The position numbers were made by a program, and so were the translations under genes. Shown one piece after another: positions 1 to 12,500 of a stretch of DNA of 64,000 nucleotides. Under the pieces are notes generated by a model. It made no database searches. It was not told the origin of the DNA and saw only the letters and a program-made list of their open reading frames with translations. The stretch lies in NCBI RefSeq assembly GCF_964355755.1, contig NC_092678.1:24718365-24782364 (forward strand), in the 5' to 3' direction. Numbering within the stretch: the stretch's first letter is position 1; each line of letters opens with the position of its first letter. Source of the DNA: Antedon mediterranea (taxonomy: Eukaryota > Echinodermata > Crinoidea > Comatulida > Antedonidae).

Positions 1-1531
1 AACTACAGTAATGATTTTTGTTTTGTATTTTGAACCAATACTATTTACTACATTAAGTTAGATTCAAGTCACTAATTAATTAATTTTGTTGATGTCATCA
101 TTCATATTTATTTGGCCCATGGGAGGATTAAGATTATGTTTTATGAACAATTCTTCACAAATAGATTTTGGTAAAAATGAAGTCAGTGACTGGTAATGTG
201 TAAATTGTTTTCATATTTGCTGCTACGTGTCTATTGCTATTGTTATAATCACACGCGAACTTCCAAAAATCTACATAATGGCTAATTTTAATACACGCTT
301 ACAAATTTTCTCAAAAGAATATTAAGCATTGTAAGTTAAGTGCTTTTAGAAAAATATTTCATGGTTGATCAATAAAATATATACATTTGTTTAGAACAAA
401 ATATGGCATTTTGTAGACTAATGTATCATTTTAATATTCTGCACTTTTAAAGAAAAGACTTCTGCTTTAAAAAAGTCAGCTTTTTGTAAATGTTCAAAAT
501 GATTGGCATAATAAAGATATAAATCGATACTATTTTGGTTATCTCTATTTTTAAAAATAAACTATAGTTTCTGAAAAAGAGTGTGTACAGCTTTTTGGTC
601 TTTCAAATTGTTGACTATTGCAAGCATCGATGGCATGGTAATACTAAATATAAGCAAGAAATGCTGTATTAAAATGACATGAATGGTCCTGTTTTATACT
701 ACGTTTACTAATTACAAGACGATTAATAATTCTAAAAATGTCTCGTAAATATGTCATGTCATTAATATCTTGTACAACTGTGAATCATAAATTATCTCTT
801 CTTACTCATCTAAAAAATATTTAAGTTGAAAATTCTGCATTTATACCAGCCAGCTGAGTATAAAACTAAGTTGAAAACTCTGCATTTATACCAGCCAGTC
901 ATTTGAGTATAAAACTAAGTTGAAATACCAGCAAGCTGAGTATAAAAATAAGTTGAAAACTCTGCACTTATACCAGCCAGCTGAGTATAAAACTAAGTTG
1001 GAAACTCTGCACTTATACCAGCCAGCTAAGTATAAAACTAAATTGGAAACTCTGCACTTATACCAGCCAGCCATTTGAGTATAAAACTCCATTGCTCTAT
1101 GACCTACATAGACCGCCTTTCAATGCTTACATTTAGTACTACTGTATGGTTATTAGTTTTTCTCATTAAAGCTAGGCTGGCCTACTGTTGAGCAGAGCCA
1201 ATTACTGAAGGTCAAATACGCGAAAGTTGACAGGAAGGCTAAATGACTAACTCCACTCAAACACATTTATACTTAACATTACAAACATACAGAACAGTAC
1301 TTACTTGATTTGATTGGGAATTTACGCCCAAAAGAAAATCTACAAAAGTACTTTTATATTTGAATGGTACGCTAAAATGTAAGGTTGTTTATTTTGTGAA
1401 TACAGAAAAATTTGTGAGACAAATATTCAAAGTTAAAAGATTAAAACAGAAGAAAGCTATATTAGTGTTCCACCACATTTTTGAGAAAATGGCTCTGCAC
1501 TGAAAATGGTAATAGAAAAACAAACACCTAC
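1..1531. other. ADAMTS intron (incomplete), AT-rich with a tandem repeat
   Basis: AT-rich sequence downstream, on the minus strand, of the last ADAMTS exon found. I searched it for the catalytic-domain exon and found none. It contains the tandem repeat at 830-1090, listed separately. Confidence 0.5.
830..1090. repeat. short tandem repeat, about five copies
   Basis: Imperfect units of about 55-60 bp built from the words TTATACCAGCCAGC, TGAGTATAAAACTAAGTTG and AAACTCTGCA. One copy is shortened, and copies differ by a CATT insertion before TGAGTATAA. The open frame across it is a repeat artefact. Confidence 0.85.
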
Positions 1532-3874
1532 CTTTAACTCCACATAAATTCTTGGTTTTATCTCGTTTTTTGGGTAAGTTGTGATATATAATATGCGATT
1601 TAGTGTCCATTTCACCAGATATATCAACGTTTGATTGGTTTTTAATTGGTTCAACGTAAAAGTCGCCATCAATTGTTTTAAAAGACCCAAACTATATGAA
1701 AAAAAACCAAAAACATTATACAATCAAAATTTTATATCTATCATTTAAAAAAATGAAGTGAAACAGGCCCTACAGCTTGCGAATACAGCATTTTGGAATA
1801 AAGTGAGGGGGATTGGGGCGATTGCCTAAAAATGGTCAAATCAAATGCTGAACTTAAGTGCTAATGTCCTATTTTTTGCATTATCATTTAAAAAAATTGG
1901 TGGGGAAGGGGAAAGCATGGATCCGCTTAGCTATATCACAACATTTTCTTTTTATGACAATTATTAGTATTTCTACTAAATATCAATTTTTTATGTACTG
2001 TCTTAAACTAGTATAAGCACATCTTCTTAGGCACTGATGATAATGGAATAAAGTTATCTTGAGGTTTAATGTAGATAGGTGATTTTTGATATAATTTATG
2101 CCCACACCAGTCTGTCAGTAAACCTATCCAATTCTGTGTTTTTATTATCTTACACACTGACCTAGTAATAAAACTGAAAACTTATATCCAGGGATAATTG
2201 GTTGTCATGACAAACATTAAATGCTGACCTTGGAATCTTGAGATTTTTGCAAATCCAATTTTTCAAGTAAGCTATGTGCAAAGTTTAGTATTATATGTAG
2301 GACACTTAATAGTCCCAGGGAGCTGCTTGAGAATGAAATTTGGGGACAATTATTGGGTAGGATTACATTCGGAATTTAATAACAATTGAATATGTTTATC
2401 AATTGTGCATGTGACTTCTATACTTTGTTATATTTTGACATACTCATTGATTGTAAACATTACAGAACAAAAAATAGTTTTTAATAGATATTAATGCTTT
2501 AAATAAAAATCCTTGGAAATAAGTCATAAATTCGCGCCGTTTAACTTAAAATAGGAAGGATTGATCCAACAGCTTCTGTTACAGCTGGATGCAATTACAC
2601 TATCCCCGTCAGCCAGTCTAAACATTTAGGCCAAATCAGAAGAACATACAGTGCTTTTTCAGAAATAATTTTAAAGGAGGAAAGAAGAATTAGAAATGAA
2701 TTTATAATTTTTTTTCTTTGTGATATTTTTTATTTCTAAAGGGTCTTACGACTACAGACAATTATTTGTCTCTGTAAAATCCTTGTAATGTAAATATTTA
2801 TATATTGCTGAAATGCGAATTGATTAATAAAAGTGTAAATTGATGAATATTATAATAATATTTTATTAGGAAAATAACTGCAATGATCTTACCATGCCAC
2901 TACATAGACTAATGACAGCAGTGGAGTCTGGATGGCTATTAACATTCCCAGAATAAAAGCAATGATGTGGCGCGTCCATTTGTAACGTGTCATATATATC
3001 ATCACCGTTGGAACCTATCGCATCTACTACAAAATTTGAAGCAATGAACGAATCGTCGTGAGATAACGTTAAATGAAATTCATGCCCGAATGCTTCAATT
3101 AAATACATAGTTTCATTTGAGTCTTTGTGAAAATCTTCTTCTTCCTCCGGTGTCGGAACACTCCGTTTTCTAAAATGACGTCCATTTTTTATTGATTCAT
3201 GATTTCTATTTATACGAATTGGAGTGACAACTTCATAGTCCATGTTATCTAAAATAAACATAAAGAATGTTAATATTTATTAAAAACACAAATATATATA
3301 TATATATATATTTAGTACTACAGTATTGAATATTCTTATGTAAGTAACAGATCTTAATTCATAATTAGGGACTAAAAAGTATGTGATTACAACAAGTATG
3401 TGTCTTTTACTAGCCTACTATAAACTGTAATTAGGCCTAGCCTGGAGGAGAACTACCCCTGGCCTAATCATTTAGTCTGGTCGTGGGAGAAAGTTGTGGG
3501 TTATACACGACTAAATCATGGTGTCAGGAGCATCATACTACCCTACTTAGTTAGCACCAGTACTACTAAATGCAGTTTATGGCCAAACTCAGTGCTATCA
3601 GTTATAATAGTTTATAAAGATTACCTGCCAAGATTTAGGCCTAGACCCCTTAGTGTATTTAAGGCTATTTAAGGTTATTTAAGTCAGCCCTATAATCTAA
3701 GCACGAGCCGTCTGACACTGTACTCAGGCTGAGCGAGTCGACCCGGTCCCTGGACAACAACAAGACCATGTGATGTGTGTACTTACCAGACAGGCTTGGA
3801 ATGACTGCTCCTTGAGAAAAATAAAAACAATTGAGTATGGCAAAAAGAAAGACGGACAGCAAAGAAGAGTCCAT
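1532..3874 (-). CDS. ADAMTS-type metalloprotease, N-terminal exons (partial)
   Basis: Three coding exons join in phase: 3787-3874, 2893-3248 and 1532-1691, with gtaagt, gtaaga and gtaggt donors and AG acceptors. The product (201 residues so far) starts with a signal peptide (MDSSLLSVFLFAILNC, residues 1-22). It continues as an M12B-type propeptide with a basic RKRS site near residue 56, a CFYSG...SLCSG segment in exon 2, and DGDFYVEPI followed by NLCGVK in exon 3. The CFYSG-x-VN-x2-P-x-S pattern and the terminal CGV recall the ADAMTS1/8/15 group of secreted zinc proteases that cleave extracellular matrix proteoglycans; that subgroup is my judgement from memory. The zinc-binding catalytic domain and the thrombospondin repeats are not seen and should lie beyond position 1. 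Exon 3 ends one base into a codon. A membrane ADAM is the main alternative. The start is the first ATG after a short leader and gives a good signal peptide. Confidence 0.85.
1692..2892. other. ADAMTS intron 2
   Basis: AT-rich intron between coding exons 2 and 3. No gene or clear repeat recognised. Confidence 0.6.
3249..3786. other. ADAMTS intron 1
   Basis: Intron between the signal-peptide exon and the propeptide exon. It carries a (TA)n run at about 3294-3311 and several TAGGCCTA words typical of non-coding DNA in this window. Confidence 0.6.
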
Positions 3875-4444
3875 GATAAATGTTTGATTTAACTAAACGA
3901 ATGAATAAAGCACATGCTAACTTTAAGAATCAGCTGTTTATAGTCGGCTCAGGGCCAAAACACTCGTAGGTGGCACAAATCCAAACGTACGTTTGTATAT
4001 AGCGCAGACGGCAGAGAAGTTCATACATCAATGCTTACAATCGTAACTCCGCCTACCCAAACTAATATTCAACCAATCAGCGCTTTAGGAAGTTAACATA
4101 AAATTAAACCGGAAGTACGGCGGTCGATCAAACAACAAAATTGACAAATTAATAAAATAAAGGTATTTTAATTGCGGTAATGAGAAAAAAGGTAAAATAA
4201 ACTTTCCAAACGGTACGGTGTGGATGAATTTTGACAATGAGCCTTATTACTTAAGTATGCATACTCAACCAATCCAAGTCTTGAAATTTCATAAATTATT
4301 GTACGAAATATAATAACACTTTAAAAAAAACTGTTTAAATTATTTATTACAATAATGCATATGCATAGAGAGAATACACTAGCAATGCATCGGCATCTTT
4401 ACATTATTTCTATATAATGTGTTCCTAGTTTTCTGACAGCTTAG
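3875..4444. promoter_or_regulatory. ADAMTS upstream region
   Basis: Sequence 5' of the ADAMTS start on the minus strand. An inverted CCAAT is visible on the plus strand in AACCAATCAGCGC (about 4073-4085). No TATA box or start site could be fixed. The rest is AT-rich and unassigned. Confidence 0.3.
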
Positions 4445-4757
4445 GTGTTCTTACAATTGAGGGCGCCAAACATACAATTTACGAGATCGAAAGGAGGTGG
4501 AAAGCCACAGAAAAAAAATATGGTGTGCTCCCTTGCCTCTAGCACGGTAAGGCTCTCTCACAGCCTTGGGGGTACCACGACATCAGATGCTTTGATGTTA
4601 TCGCCTCATAATGCCGTGGTGGAAAGGGGGACGTTTAATCTGTGAACCCCAAACACAGAAGCTCGCATAGCTTTAACTCTTTTCCACCGACCGGCATGGG
4701 GTTTGAACCCATGATAATCGTGTTCCACGACGCTCTACCGACTGAGCTATCCGGCCC
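4445..4757 (-). mobile_element. tRNA-derived SINE-like element
   Basis: Read on the minus strand, the element starts at about 4757 with a tRNA-like head: an A-box-like TAGCTCAGTCGGTAGAGC, a degenerate anticodon arm, and a B-box-like GGGTTCAAACCCC with a good T stem. The 5' and 3' acceptor strands do not pair well, so it is not a functional tRNA. About 230 bp of non-tRNA body follow and end in a T-rich stretch near 4515 and an A/G-rich tail. This head-plus-body layout is that of a SINE with an internal RNA polymerase III promoter. Family and copy number are unknown. Confidence 0.65.
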
Positions 4758-5967
4758 TCTGGTTTATATGAACAATAAAACTATATTAATCTCCACAAAA
4801 TGACGTCATGCAAATTTATGACGTAACGATTAGATGACGTAATATGAAGCGCGTATAAGAATACTATTGTCACTCTTCACTACTCGGGTAAATTGTGGAA
4901 AAACGGATAGTGCTCTAATAACTATCGTTTGAATTCTCTTAGCTCTGTTTAGCTGGGGTTCGAACCTCTACGAAACCCTTTTTTATTAAATGAATATAAA
5001 ATATTTTTCTTTTATTATTATTATTATTATTTATTCAGGCAAAAGACACATTTACAAAATATAATACAAATCAACAAATTAAACAAACTCAACGCAAAAG
5101 AAAACATAAAATCATAGTCACTAGCTGCCAGGAAAGCACAAAAGCAGCCTAAGCCACTGTCACCCATTAGGTGTGTACCTCCAACCAGTGACTAATTATT
5201 ACAAATAATATATATAATATAATATATAAATCCAAAGGCAAATTACTGAAAAAAATGACAATGCTGTGGGTATCAGTGGCTGGATCTCAATGGAGATACA
5301 AAAATATAAAGCGAAAAGCTAAATCTCAAAACGATCAAGTAAACAGCCAGAAAAGTTAGCAGAGCTTTCGGGCAACACTAGCCCTTCATCAGTGCAAGTG
5401 AAGGATTTTGGATAACGTCATAGTATAATATAATATATAATATAGATGATGATGATTTTATTTCGAAAGAGAGATATTTAGAGAGTCAAGTTAATTTAGG
5501 ATAGGCAGGGACTGGTCCTGTAGACTAATTGTATTCTTTCCATATTTTGAGGTCCAATTTCCGGGCACCTAACAACTCTTTTTCAAAATTATTAGCTCGA
5601 TCCAACCATGGCGGGCTGGTCCTGTAGACGAATTCCGTTTCATATCAGTGTATACGTACGTGCAATTAGTTTCTTTTGGTCCATGGTGATTATTTTGTAC
5701 CTGTTTTTTTTCTATATTTTTGATAATATAAAGAGTTTTTTATTTGTTATACTGTATTTTTATATGTACAATGATTATGAAATAAAGAATGATGAATGCA
5801 TTTTTATAAAATGTAGTGCTGGTTGACGATGTGTATTTTTGTTTTCAATTTTTTTAAATAAATAAAGCTACGCCGAGTAATTTAAAATAACTATTACTAC
5901 ACATAAAACTTTTGGCATCATATTAATACGTTGGAGAGAGGCAAAGGAAAAACAAACAAAAAATAAG
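4758..5967. other. intergenic, repeat remnants
   Basis: Contains a GGGGTTCGAACCTC B-box-like fragment near 4954, an (ATT)n microsatellite at about 5015-5033, AT-rich sequence and the possible Penelope-like fragment listed separately. No protein gene seen. Confidence 0.5.
5245..5420 (-). mobile_element. possible Penelope-like element fragment
   Basis: The stretch AGAGCTTTCGGGCAACACTA followed by CCCTTCATCAGTGC (5364-5397) resembles the conserved terminal segment of Penelope-like retroelements, here in reverse. There is no reverse transcriptase. The call rests on one remembered motif and is weak. Confidence 0.3.
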
Positions 5968-6039
5968 GGGCTCGTCCGGGAATTGAACCCGGGGCCTCTC
6001 GCACCCAAAGCGAGAATCATGCCACTAGACCAACGAGCC
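5968..6039 (-). tRNA. tRNA-Pro (anticodon UGG)
   Basis: A 72-nt cloverleaf on the minus strand. The acceptor GGCTCGT pairs with ACGAGCC, there is a TGG anticodon in a seven-base TTTGGGT loop, and the T arm is CCGGGTTCAATTCCCGG. The closing C discriminator is followed by TTATTTTTT, a polymerase III terminator. There is no intron and 3' CCA is not encoded, as expected for an animal nuclear gene. Its sequence is the same as the plus-strand copy at 7030-7101. Confidence 0.97.
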
Positions 6040-6485
6040 TTGTTAGTTTTAGGAAATAATTTTGTGAATTTATCCCCAACAAATTATTACATCAGCTTTT
6101 GACAGGAAAATTGCCGTAACCTTGACAGCGCCACGCGCCGCCACGTCAACAATATTAAATACGCAAACTTTTTAAATGGCAACAAAATTACCTTTAATTT
6201 ACTGTTTTAGCAGGGAAAATTAATTTCACTCTTCCCTGGTTAAAGTAGCTAATAAAATTAAAATTTTATCCAAACTTATAATTATTCACATACTGTACGT
6301 GGTTAAATTCGATCATTTTAACCATTGGAAATAGGAATGTCCTAAACATACAATAGAAAATATGAAAAGTATATTAGTATATTTTAAAATGAAAAACAAA
6401 ACATATTTAAAAACAAAGAATAGAAAAAAATATTAATTTAAAAGCGAAAATAAAAACGTTTATTAAGAAAAAAACAAAAAAAACG
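6040..6485. other. tRNA spacer
   Basis: AT-rich spacer between tRNA-Pro genes. Nothing else recognised. Confidence 0.6.
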
Positions 6486-6557
6486 GGGGTCATCCGGGAA
6501 TTGAACCCGGGACCTCTCGCACCCTAAGCGAGAATCATGCCACTAGACCAACGACCC
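6486..6557 (-). tRNA. tRNA-Pro (anticodon AGG)
   Basis: A 72-nt cloverleaf on the minus strand. The acceptor GGGTCGT pairs with ATGACCC with one G-T wobble. The anticodon AGG lies in the loop TTAGGGT; A34 would be edited to inosine to read CCN codons. The body is nearly identical to the two UGG copies, differing in the acceptor and anticodon. A run of eight T follows as terminator. Confidence 0.97.
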
Positions 6558-7029
6558 ACACATGCTCGAATGGGCGTTTTGTATGACTATATAGAGTAAA
6601 CCTCGGAAAATATTATTTTATTTGTTCAAACGGTTAATTTTTAAGCATCTTTAGTGGTATCAATGTTTATTAATATTATTATTTTATTTCTGCATTTCAG
6701 AGAATCAGAAATACAGACAGAAGCTGCGGAATCGAATTCCATTGTGACGTCACACGATCGAAGGGGAATACCCCTTACGTCATACAACGCCACGTAACCA
6801 CTTCGGTAAACAAAAACACATGTTGGTCATCGACCGTTCAGTAATTCATTATTGTTATGTAGTTATTATTAATGTAGTTAATGATTATAGTTTAATCTGA
6901 CCGGATATTCTGATAATATTACATTTAAATGTTATTTATTAATAATATTAACAGAATTTATTAACACAAACATCATTAGCAGCCTATAATATGAATACAG
7001 TTTCCTGATACTCGCTCACAACTACTGAA
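6558..7029. other. tRNA spacer
   Basis: Spacer between the AGG gene and the plus-strand UGG gene. Nothing else recognised. Confidence 0.6.
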
Positions 7030-7101
7030 GGCTCGTTGGTCTAGTGGCATGATTCTCGCTTTGGGTGCGAGAGGCCCCGGGTTCAATTCCCGGACGAGCC
7101 C
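7030..7101 (+). tRNA. tRNA-Pro (anticodon UGG)
   Basis: Plus-strand copy of the tRNA-Pro(UGG) at 5968-6039, in opposite orientation, with the same 72-nt body. It is followed by TTATTTTTT. The three proline tRNAs form a 1.1-kb cluster of two isoacceptors. Confidence 0.97.
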
Positions 7102-9568
7102 CTTATTTTTTAAACAAATATTTTGTATTAAACTAAAATACTTCTAATGCATTCCTTTGTTCAAAAAAAAGTTTATTGTATTAAAAATAAACTTGGGAGG
7201 ATGGGTGTAAGTATAGGCCGAATAAATACACAGTTAATGAATGTTAACTAATGCACAAAAAAAATCTAATTATTATAACTTAAAATGTAAATACAGTATA
7301 TATGTTTTTGTTAACTATTTCTGAAAGACTATTATGTATTGTTATTGTTCTCAATTGGAATGCTCCTAGATTTGCTCCTGGGGTACGCAAAAGGTAAGTT
7401 CATCTTTTTAATAAAACGAACGGAAAAATCTTATTGCAGGTAAGTTTTATCTATTAGGGGACCCCTCAGGATGTAAATCCCATTTTGGGAACTTAGAGGG
7501 CTATTCCTGGTACATTGCAAAATTAATGGTTATTTTTATCTGTATTTGCTAACTTTGTATGGTATAAAAATCAATGAAATCAAATGTCTGAGCACAAAGA
7601 ATATGCAAATAGAATATGACAATTGGACAACAAATAAACCATGACTTCGATCAAATGTTTTCTGGAAATTATCAGATTTTCAGATTTATTGACAGGCAAC
7701 AGTATACTAAAATAAGAAACAGCGCGAGACAGTATTAAATCCTCCACAACTCCCACTAGAAAGAATAATTAAAAGATCCTATATAATATTATGCATGTTC
7801 AGGTTCACATTCATTTGTACCCTTTTTCTTATTTCTTATACGTATATATATATATATATACTTTTTTTTTATTCAAAAAGAATGAATTATTTTTCATACT
7901 GCAAAATCAAAATGTTTTAATCGATAAATAAAATGTAAAAATATGATGGTAATCTGGTACATAAACTTGGCAGCAACGCCATACAGCAGGACTCTGTGTA
8001 TTTATTACGATTGGTTGTCAGAAGTATTAAAAAATAGATAATTCTACCTCCAGTTGAAGTCACATCTGCTATTGTCTAGCCTTTAAATATTGAATACACC
8101 TTTTGTATGACATATCCAAGATATTAAGTGGGTTCTTAGTGACACATGCTTAAGGCTAAAACTGTTACTTCCTTTACTACAGACGACAGCAGTAAACTTA
8201 ACCATCAATAGTCATGCAAACCGATTTCTTTATTGACAAATATTACAAACATAAATTTTTTTTATTTGGTCGATGTTAAAATTGGAACTCAATTGTAAAA
8301 CGACACGGACTGTCACATTAAACAACACACATTGTAGTGTGATACTTTGTCATTTTGGATCTTATAAAAATATTTCTTAAGTTGGTTCTTAACATTTTTT
8401 TTTCAATCCCTTCATTTAAACTATTTTCAACTCTTTTCTCTCACGTTGCTGCTAATCTACCAAACTTCTGGTTTCATGCCGAACAACGCCCTCTGTAGAC
8501 ACATGGAGCTACTACGACGACGTTCATATGGCTGCATTTTGAACCAAAGAACTTGCATCAAGTGAACATGCATGGTTCCTAGCATGTACTGTATCTTTAT
8601 CATATTCCTCCATAGTGCAGTATTCCACACTACCATTTCCTATAAGAATAAAATTGATTTCTTTTTTTATTTCAACAATATTTTAAGAGATTGATCCATT
8701 CAGCCGAAGTTGATCATTAGGAACCCTCACAAACATAAAATATGACAAGACATAAACATGTAAAAAATTAAATAATGAACAAAATAATTAGAATCTAATG
8801 AGAAATCAATTAAAACAATGAATTAAATTGAATAATTAAATTAATTAAAATTAAATTAATAATTAAATTGGCCATAAATAAATGAGTTAAAACCTTCATA
8901 ATATATGTTTTCATTTACAGTAATGTGCAATGGCATTCATTAAGCATAGGATATATTTAAAAATATTAGCTAGATGAACTACAATGATGAATATCGTTCT
9001 ATAACATAATCTTAAAAATCTATTTTTAAAAAATCTATTAAAAAAAATGAATGTGATATGTAGCTATCAAGCTGAGATGAATAAAGCCACATGACACTCT
9101 GCCAAGAAAACATCAGGATACATGACCATATTTTAAATTAAATCTTAAAATATAATTAAGGGAGGATGAAAGATAGACTTATACTAAACGTTAGGACAAC
9201 AATGTTAAATTAGAGATTTTGTTGAGTCACATGCAATGATGTTGAAATAAAAATGAAACGTTTAAGATGATCAAATTAATGAGAGAGAAGAGAATAGAGA
9301 TTGTTTTGATCAAGATAACATTGATGACGATGATGATGATGATGATGATGATAGCTCCGGCTGTATCTTGGCTAACTTTTGTATTGATTGTTTGATACAA
9401 TAAAGAGGAATTATTGTCAGATAATTATGACAGATTATAAAATTAATGATGATGTCATTATTGTCAGATAAATATGACGGATTTTAAAAATACTGATGAT
9501 GATGATCTACATGTATTTTTTATTTTTCCTTTGAATAAATACTAATATTTCTAAACAAAATTGTGACT
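7102..9568. other. intergenic and UPF2 3' flank
   Basis: AT-rich. It has a (TA)n run near 7846-7860 and a (GAT)n run near 9328-9352. The minus-strand end of UPF2 transcription probably falls near 9510, where TTTATT on the plus strand gives an AATAAA signal about 55 bases past the stop. An alternative terminal exon may start at about 8640, where a TTCTTATAG acceptor is followed on the minus strand by 38 open codons. Splicing to it from a gtaaag at the UPF2 stop would change the last residues only slightly. Confidence 0.45.
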
Positions 9569-12500
9569 TTACCGATTGCCAGTTGAGTTGAATATTTGGT
9601 CCGAGTCAGGAGCGCCCTTTGGATGATAAAACCTTGGCTTCCTGTCTCTTGTTGGCGTAGCAACCGCTACTGTTGAAAGCCTTGTTATCTGCGACATTGT
9701 CTCTGTAAAAGTTAAATTAATATTTTACGTCAGAATAACCTTTATTGCAACAAAACATTTTCTGCTTATGAACTAATGAAGCCATAGGTCCATACAGCGA
9801 TGAACATTTAATAGAAAAACTGGAAAAAGTAATGAAAGTGATCTCATAATAGAAGCTTGTTAATTTAGGTTTTTACTGTAATACAAATCAGTTAACACAC
9901 CCCAGCTTGAATACAGCCTTTCATTACAAACTAAATAGTTTATTTATTCAACATAAACCACAGTAACACCTGTAGTCATTGATGTATGCCCAGCAGGGAA
10001 CCCTCATCACACCTACCAGCATTTGTCATATCACTGTAAAATACACCAACAAAAAAAAAAGTCTAATTCCAAACCTATTACACCTATGTGTTGATTAAGA
10101 ACCTGTTTAAACGTAATTATTCTTATTTATAGACGGGGTGCCATATACAGATAAAGTAATTGATGTCAATTTGTATTTTGTACTGTACTTTGGCGCCCCA
10201 TACTAACCAAAACACTAAAATGGAGAAAGTACTTTTTTGGTAAGGCAATTAGTGTGGTTTACTCTTAAAACACCATGCAGATACAAATATCTGAAAATAC
10301 TTTGTTACTAGGAAATTAATTTGAGTATATTTGTTTAGACTAGTAAAGCCACAAACCAACCCTGTGAATCATAAGAACAGATTGATGAGGGTACTTTCAA
10401 TTTAACAATTGATTTCTCTCTAAAGCTCTGTCTACACTATCAAACTATTTTGACAAAAAAAAGTGTGATGTGCCCAAATATAATAAACTCAAAACATAAC
10501 AGAAAATATAAATCTTTTTAAAAACAACTTTTTATTTCATAGTAAAATTTCAATGTAGACTAAATAAAAATAGGCAAAATATAGGATCAAAAGACAAGCT
10601 GGAGAAATCAATCAATCGTTCAATTTATATAGCGCCATTCCAAGTTTATCAAGAAGAAAAATTCAGATATTTTCAATTTGCTTAAAAAAAAAACTGGTAC
10701 AGCGACCAACCTGATAAGTAGGTCTACAAGAAAGGTACAAAATGACTACGACATTGAAATTGATATTAAAGTTATCACACCTGTTTGTTTGGCGAATACA
10801 CTATCAATATTTTACCTGTTAGTCTACTTTTTATAGAGACCCCACATGGCCTTATAAGAGGTATATTGTGGGTAAAACATACTAATAAATAGGCTATTAC
10901 CTGTCAGGTAAAATTATAGTAAAATACAGACTGTTAGATACTACTGTAACCTTTAAACCGATGACATCTTTTTTTTTAAAAGGTTACAGTATATGTTACC
11001 ACACTACATTGTCCTATTCAGTGTATTGATTTGATATTAATAGGCCTGCTGGTTATTTACTACTGCTCATATAAAACCAGTCTATGAGTTAAGATTTACA
11101 CAACTGTTCTATTTTTTTAAATTATAAGATTTTGAAAATGATAAGCGTGTGAAAATATAATTTACTAAAAAATCTTTCTTTAATAAAATTAAACAATATT
11201 TTGAATTGAGACAATATAGAATCAATCACCTGTCAGAATACACATCAAATATTTGGATTTATTATTATTTAATTATACTATCTTGAAATATTGCTTCTTC
11301 TTGATGATATAAAACACATGGATGTTGAAATCCCTTGATAAATTTAACTTTATCATTTTTTTTTATAAATTAAATGTTAACTTTTTTTTATAAATAGATT
11401 GCTTAGTGTCAATACAATTATCCAAGTATGTGATTGATTATTCTTTCTCTTTTTTAAACATTACTAATTTGCATATGACCCTGTTAGGCGTGTCCACTGA
11501 CTAGTGGTTGGCCTTGTTTGTTTCATGAAAAAGTGTCCCTTTGAAAGTTGTTGGCAGTGTGTTAAAACATTATATCCCCACTCCTTAGCTCCACTCGGAA
11601 AATGTCCTTTTAAAGTGTGTCCAAAGAATTTAGAAATGAATTCATAATGTTATTTACGGCATTTGGTAGGAAGAAATGGAAAACTCAACTAATACCAACT
11701 ACACCTACAGTATTCTATTCATTGAACAACAAGAACATTGCAGCATAATAAATCACTCCACCCATAGAGTATAAAATCTCTACTATGCTCCACCAGACAA
11801 CAATGCATAGTAAATGCTTATCTAACAGCTATGACTAATTCATATTGTCTAATAGGTAGGCCCCTATGACTAATATATTAATGTAATACCAAGATATGAT
11901 ACAATTCATACAAACCTCCATCTGACAAGCTGAACCAACCAATCAGAAAGATAAACATTGTTGCAAATTGTGGTTATTGAAAAGACAGTAGGGGTGATTA
12001 TAGCGCTATCCACACACACAAACCATGTCATTCTGCACTAAGGTATAGCAATTAAAGGTCTTAATGAGGTGCTTTACTGATGTACTCAAGTTGCAGCAAC
12101 AAGGTGAATGACCAGTACTGTGGTCAAGTTACTACATTATTTGATATACTTTAACATTAATGTTGTAAATGAAAGAAAAAGTCTAGAAAATATATTCAAT
12201 TAGTACATAACGTTTTTTTTTACAAATTTTCTAAAAGCAGTTTTCAACTTGTTTGCCAACATTGTTATACTGTACTTAAGGTACTGTACTTATGTATTGC
12301 ACTTAAATTAAGCATTACATATTAAGCATTAAGCATTACATACCACTACACTATCACTCATCAAATGTTCTTTTTAATTGCACCTGGCATTATAAATTGA
12401 GCTTCACAATCTGCAATTATTATTCAATCATGTTGAACACAGTCTCTGTTAGCAAACACAAAGAAAATCATTTTCTGGTTCGTGAAAAACCACATTTGTA

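Noticed and set aside
4680-4757. Functional tRNA gene on the minus strand
   Set aside because: A and B boxes are present, but the acceptor arms do not pair and the anticodon loop lacks the usual T33, so it is the head of a SINE.
8460-8640. Alternative terminal coding exon of UPF2
   Set aside because: An acceptor and 38 open codons exist, but the UPF2 frame already ends in TAA right after the conserved C-terminus, and the alternative frame resembles nothing. Kept only as a note on the 3' flank.
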